Source: Dyadobacter sp. UC 10 (lineage in GTDB: Bacteria > Bacteroidota > Bacteroidia > Cytophagales > Spirosomataceae). From it: a DNA stretch of 64,000 nt. Both the position numbers and the translations under genes were made by a program. A model generated the notes under the pieces. That model was given only the letters and a program-made list of their open reading frames with translations, was not told the origin of the DNA and ran no database searches. Position 1 is the stretch's first letter, and the number at the start of each line of letters is the position of its first letter. Positions 61,225-64,000 of the stretch are shown here, piece after piece. Where the stretch lies: contig NZ_VSRN01000001.1 of assembly GCF_008369915.1 (NCBI RefSeq), positions 6,816,501-6,880,500 of the forward strand, given 5' to 3'.

Positions 61225-63876
61225 TTACTTTTTTTGCTGAGAAAGAAATGTTACCAGCGACGCAAATTCCTCATAAGACAGTTCGTTAGCCAGACCGGAA
61301 GGCATCATCGAATTTTCCAGCTCCTTGCGAGAAGTGATGTCCGACATCTTGAATGTGTAAACCGCACCGGTAATGTCGCGCAGCACCAGCTTCTCAGCCG
61401 ATTCCTCCGAAACAAAACCCATATAACTCTGATCCGCTTTCGTAGTAATCAACACTGAAGCGAAACCTTGCGAGATAGACGCATTGGGTTTCAGGATCGA
61501 CTCGGCGATCTGCTCCCTGTTCATAATCGAGCCGACCTGGCCCATGTATGGACCTTTCAACGGCCCGTTCTTATTGACGCTATGGCAGGCCACGCAACCC
61601 TGCTTGGTGAAAAGCGTTTTCCCAACTGCCGGATCTCCCGGAATTTTCGCGATGGCGAGCATCACATCTTCGATTGAGTTTTCGCCGATCTGCCCTTTCT
61701 TGTTGCTGATCTTGCTCAGGTCGATTTTCAGTTCCTGCTTTTCAACAATGATATCCTCCCCGCCAAACTCATCAATGCCCATGCGCTGGCGACCATTCAG
61801 ATCAGCATAAAACTTCTTCCCATTTTCATCCGCCTTCGTCCATTGCTGCATGAGGAAGCTTTTAATTTCATCGGAAGATTCCCAGGTGATTGCTTTATAG
61901 TAGGGTCCATGCGTATCCGGCCTCGTACTCCACCACCATGAGCCATCATATGGTGCTTCTTTTTTGTGCAATCTGCCCAAAGTAGTCAGGATTTGCCCCT
62001 TCAATTTTTCGTCTGTGGCCTTTCCGAAAGCCTGTATCAGTCCGGAAACAGCCCTGGGATCGTGCATATAACGCAGCGCCCAGAGAGCAATAGTCGAATT
62101 TTCGGTACCGACAGCTTTTACACACGCCTCCACCGCGTTGATCGCTACAAGTGATCTTACTGCGACATGCGCAGGAACAATCGCCGAATTCGGAGTCGCA
62201 TGCGGGCCTTCTGTTCCCTTGGCCGGAGATACAAATGAAGCTGGCACTTTAACTTCCAGCAAAGATTGGGCAGCTTCAGTGCGACCCAGTCTTCCCAACC
62301 CGACCGTCGCCGCAACTTGTACGCGCGCAGACATATCTTTCATCCCTTTCAGGAACGGTTCAATAGGTACCTGACCGATAATCGGCTTTCTGTCGGCCAG
62401 GGCGCGCAATGTGAACTCCCGCACGTCGCTTTCGTCGGACAGTTTAACCAGATTACTGATCCCTTCCTTGCCGGAAGCTTGGGCATAAGTAAAAATACCA
62501 GCGACGCGGACATACAAGGGAAGGCTTTTATCTTCGGCCACTTTCCAGGAAAGTTTTGCCGCCTCTTTCGGAAACCGGGCCAAAAGCTCCTGCTGCCCCG
62601 CAAGCCGCTGTACCGCGCTTTCAGATTTCAGTAGCGCCGCTAATTCCTTTGCTGACGATTTTTTTACATCTTTAAAAGCCCTGTATGTCCAGTTTTTGGG
62701 AACCGCTCTCACTACAAATCCTTTATTGGGGTTTCCCGAATATCCGGCACCATCCCAGGCTGCCATGTAAACGCGCCCGGAAGCATCGATATCCAGATCC
62801 GTAACCTGTGCCAGCTTGACAAATTCTTCTTCCTTCTGATCAAAAGTGGCTGCGTCGGGTGTTAGTCGGTGCACATATACCTGGCTTCTGCCCCAGTCGG
62901 CCATCATCGGCACGCGGTTGTACTTGGCTGGCCAGGTAGGATCGTCCATAAATAGGGAGCCTGTCCCTGAACCACCACCCAGATCAATGAGTGCGGGGAT
63001 AATTTCTTCGGTGAAATTTTTAAAAAGGACCGGATACCCATATTCGCCGGATTGTATCTGGTTGCTGAAACGGATATTCCATCCTCCGCCGTCATTGGTA
63101 TTGTCCCTTGTGAAAATATTCATATAAGGGTCAATCGCGACATCATAAATATTACGCATGCCGTGTGTGTACACTTCCATTTCTGTACCGTCGGGGCGCA
63201 CGCGAACGATTCCCCCGCCAAGTTGTGTCAGTTTTTTGCCCGAACGGTCCACTGCATCGTGAAAGCCGAAGTCTCCTACTGCAATATAAATCCAGCCATC
63301 GATGCCCAGTCGTATTCCGTTGGTAGCGTGATCGGTGCCACGGCTTTGCAGGAATTTTGGTGAGCTGACGCCCTGAATCAATGGTTTCGAGGGGCCATCG
63401 GCCACACCGTCATGGTTCTTATCTTCAAAAACCACCAGATCCATTCCCGAAGCCTTCCCGGTTTCTTTGGAGAATGTTGTATGCAGTACAAAAAGCTGGT
63501 CCCCCTGGGAAATAATCCCGCGCGGGTCATCCACTTTGGCGAAAGTAGTATGCTGATCCACTTTGCCGTCATGATCAGTATCGACAAGGCGGACAATACT
63601 CCCTTTACCTGGATCTTTACCTAACGAGCCGATCATATCCACTCCAACGTATACCTCACCGGTAGGAGCAACTGCAAGACATGCCGGGCTTGGTGTCAGG
63701 TCCGGGCCTGCGAAATGGGTTACGTTGAGTTCTGCCGGCCAGCTTGCCGCATTGGGCAGCGTGTCCGCTTTCATTAACACCCTGCCGGGTTCCTGTTCAG
63801 GTGAGTGCTGCAAATCGAGGCTGTTCCAACCCAAAAGCAAAAATGCAGACAGCACACTCAAATAAATTTTTAACAT
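61225..63876 (-). CDS. Secreted beta-propeller/HEAT/cytochrome c protein
   Basis: An 883-residue periplasmic protein: signal peptide (about 1-20), a sugar-dehydrogenase-like beta-propeller (about 45-395; YIAVGDFGFHDAV, GGIVRVRPDGTEMEVY, NDGGGWNIRF), HEAT-type helical repeats (about 420-640), and a C-terminal c-type cytochrome (about 745-883) with haem motif C761-V-A-C764-H765 and a likely axial methionine in MMPSGL. It matches the membrane-bound dehydrogenase/haem-binding group common in Planctomycetes and Bacteroidota, thought to oxidise sugars or related substrates and pass electrons to the cytochrome. Substrate unknown. Confidence 0.92.
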   Translation of the reverse strand: MLKIYLSVLSAFLLLGWNSLDLQHSPEQEPGRVLMKADTLPNAASWPAELNVTHFAGPDLTPSPACLAVAPTGEVYVGVDMIGSLGKDPGKGSIVRLVDTDHDGKVDQHTTFAKVDDPRGIISQGDQLFVLHTTFSKETGKASGMDLVVFEDKNHDGVADGPSKPLIQGVSSPKFLQSRGTDHATNGIRLGIDGWIYIAVGDFGFHDAVDRSGKKLTQLGGGIVRVRPDGTEMEVYTHGMRNIYDVAIDPYMNIFTRDNTNDGGGWNIRFSNQIQSGEYGYPVLFKNFTEEIIPALIDLGGGSGTGSLFMDDPTWPAKYNRVPMMADWGRSQVYVHRLTPDAATFDQKEEEFVKLAQVTDLDIDASGRVYMAAWDGAGYSGNPNKGFVVRAVPKNWTYRAFKDVKKSSAKELAALLKSESAVQRLAGQQELLARFPKEAAKLSWKVAEDKSLPLYVRVAGIFTYAQASGKEGISNLVKLSDESDVREFTLRALADRKPIIGQVPIEPFLKGMKDMSARVQVAATVGLGRLGRTEAAQSLLEVKVPASFVSPAKGTEGPHATPNSAIVPAHVAVRSLVAINAVEACVKAVGTENSTIALWALRYMHDPRAVSGLIQAFGKATDEKLKGQILTTLGRLHKKEAPYDGSWWWSTRPDTHGPYYKAITWESSDEIKSFLMQQWTKADENGKKFYADLNGRQRMGIDEFGGEDIIVEKQELKIDLSKISNKKGQIGENSIEDVMLAIAKIPGDPAVGKTLFTKQGCVACHSVNKNGPLKGPYMGQVGSIMNREQIAESILKPNASISQGFASVLITTKADQSYMGFVSEESAEKLVLRDITGAVYTFKMSDITSRKELENSMMPSGLANELSYEEFASLVTFLSQQKK

Positions 63877-64000
63877 AAGGATTTAAGGGTAAAATCCGGC
63901 AACCGCCGGAGGTACGGTAAATTTTGGCCTGCTAAATAAACGATAAAAATCATTTGTCTGACGACATTGAATAGCAAAATGAAGTTTTCCGGATCTATAT
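63877..64000. other. Right edge: upstream region of the cytochrome gene
   Basis: A 6-bp hairpin, TCCGGC (63895-63900) and GCCGGA (63905-63910), lies about 19 bases before the minus-strand start codon and may influence its translation. An ATG at 63979 on the plus strand could open a divergent gene (first residues M-K-F-S-G-S-I), but only seven codons are visible. Confidence 0.4.

Noticed and set aside
63979..64000. Possible plus-strand gene start at the right edge
   Set aside because: Only seven codons are visible, which is too little to support a gene.

Overview
The window reads as chromosomal DNA of a Bacteroidota bacterium, most likely a Cytophagales of the Dyadobacter/Spirosoma type. The reasons are: two proteins with type IX secretion (T9SS type A) tails, reg_prop/Y_Y_Y two-component sensors, CarboxypepD_reg-like modules followed by a SusC-like V-x-V-G-Y segment, weak ribosome binding sites, and TAnnTTTG-like promoter elements. 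The species call is inference. I found no rRNA, tRNA, CRISPR array, insertion sequence or phage gene.

1-18.6 kb: signalling plus surface polysaccharide. A partner-switching trio (receiver-PP2C phosphatase, STAS antagonist, HATPase kinase) leads into a plus-strand run with an acyltransferase, GT8, GT2, flippase and GT2. A minus-strand pair (GT-B glycosyltransferase and an unknown protein), an FkbM methyltransferase and a lone HPt protein follow. A tight minus-strand operon then reads, in transcription order: single-receiver regulator, pseudo-receiver/polyprenyl-phosphate sugar transferase, half-length TolC-like protein, Wzc-like chain-length ATPase, GT2, a previously hidden 47-residue membrane peptide, O-antigen ligase/polymerase.

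19-22.8 kb: an ECF sigma factor overlaps an anti-sigma-like membrane protein. A VWA-domain protein is divergent from them, and a perfect 11-bp dyad lies between.

22.9-39.9 kb: alpha-glucan and trehalose metabolism. A TreY-MalQ fusion with a receiver protein upstream lies on the minus strand. A hybrid sensor kinase, GlgE, a TreS-maltokinase fusion and GlgB lie on the plus strand. Together they can build branched glucan from trehalose through maltose-1-phosphate and return it towards trehalose. TreZ, GlgA and GlgC are not in the window.

40.0-47.6 kb: three paralogous secreted proteins with 1, 3 and 7 copies of a ~92-residue cysteine-containing repeat and a shared C-terminal domain, plus one T9SS type A protein. 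Two paralogues share a duplicated ~240-bp leader, and hairpins with a common GGCTA/TAGCC stem core lie beside these genes.

47.7-64 kb: a small membrane protein, a LytS-type reg_prop sensor with its LytTR regulator, a HipA-like kinase overlapping a DUF3037 protein, a run of three secreted proteins ending with a T9SS tail, an oxidoreductase divergent from an AraC regulator, a three-gene minus operon (DHFR-like reductase, zinc-ribbon/HhH protein, SRPBCC protein), and a large beta-propeller/HEAT/cytochrome c protein with a strong terminator behind it.
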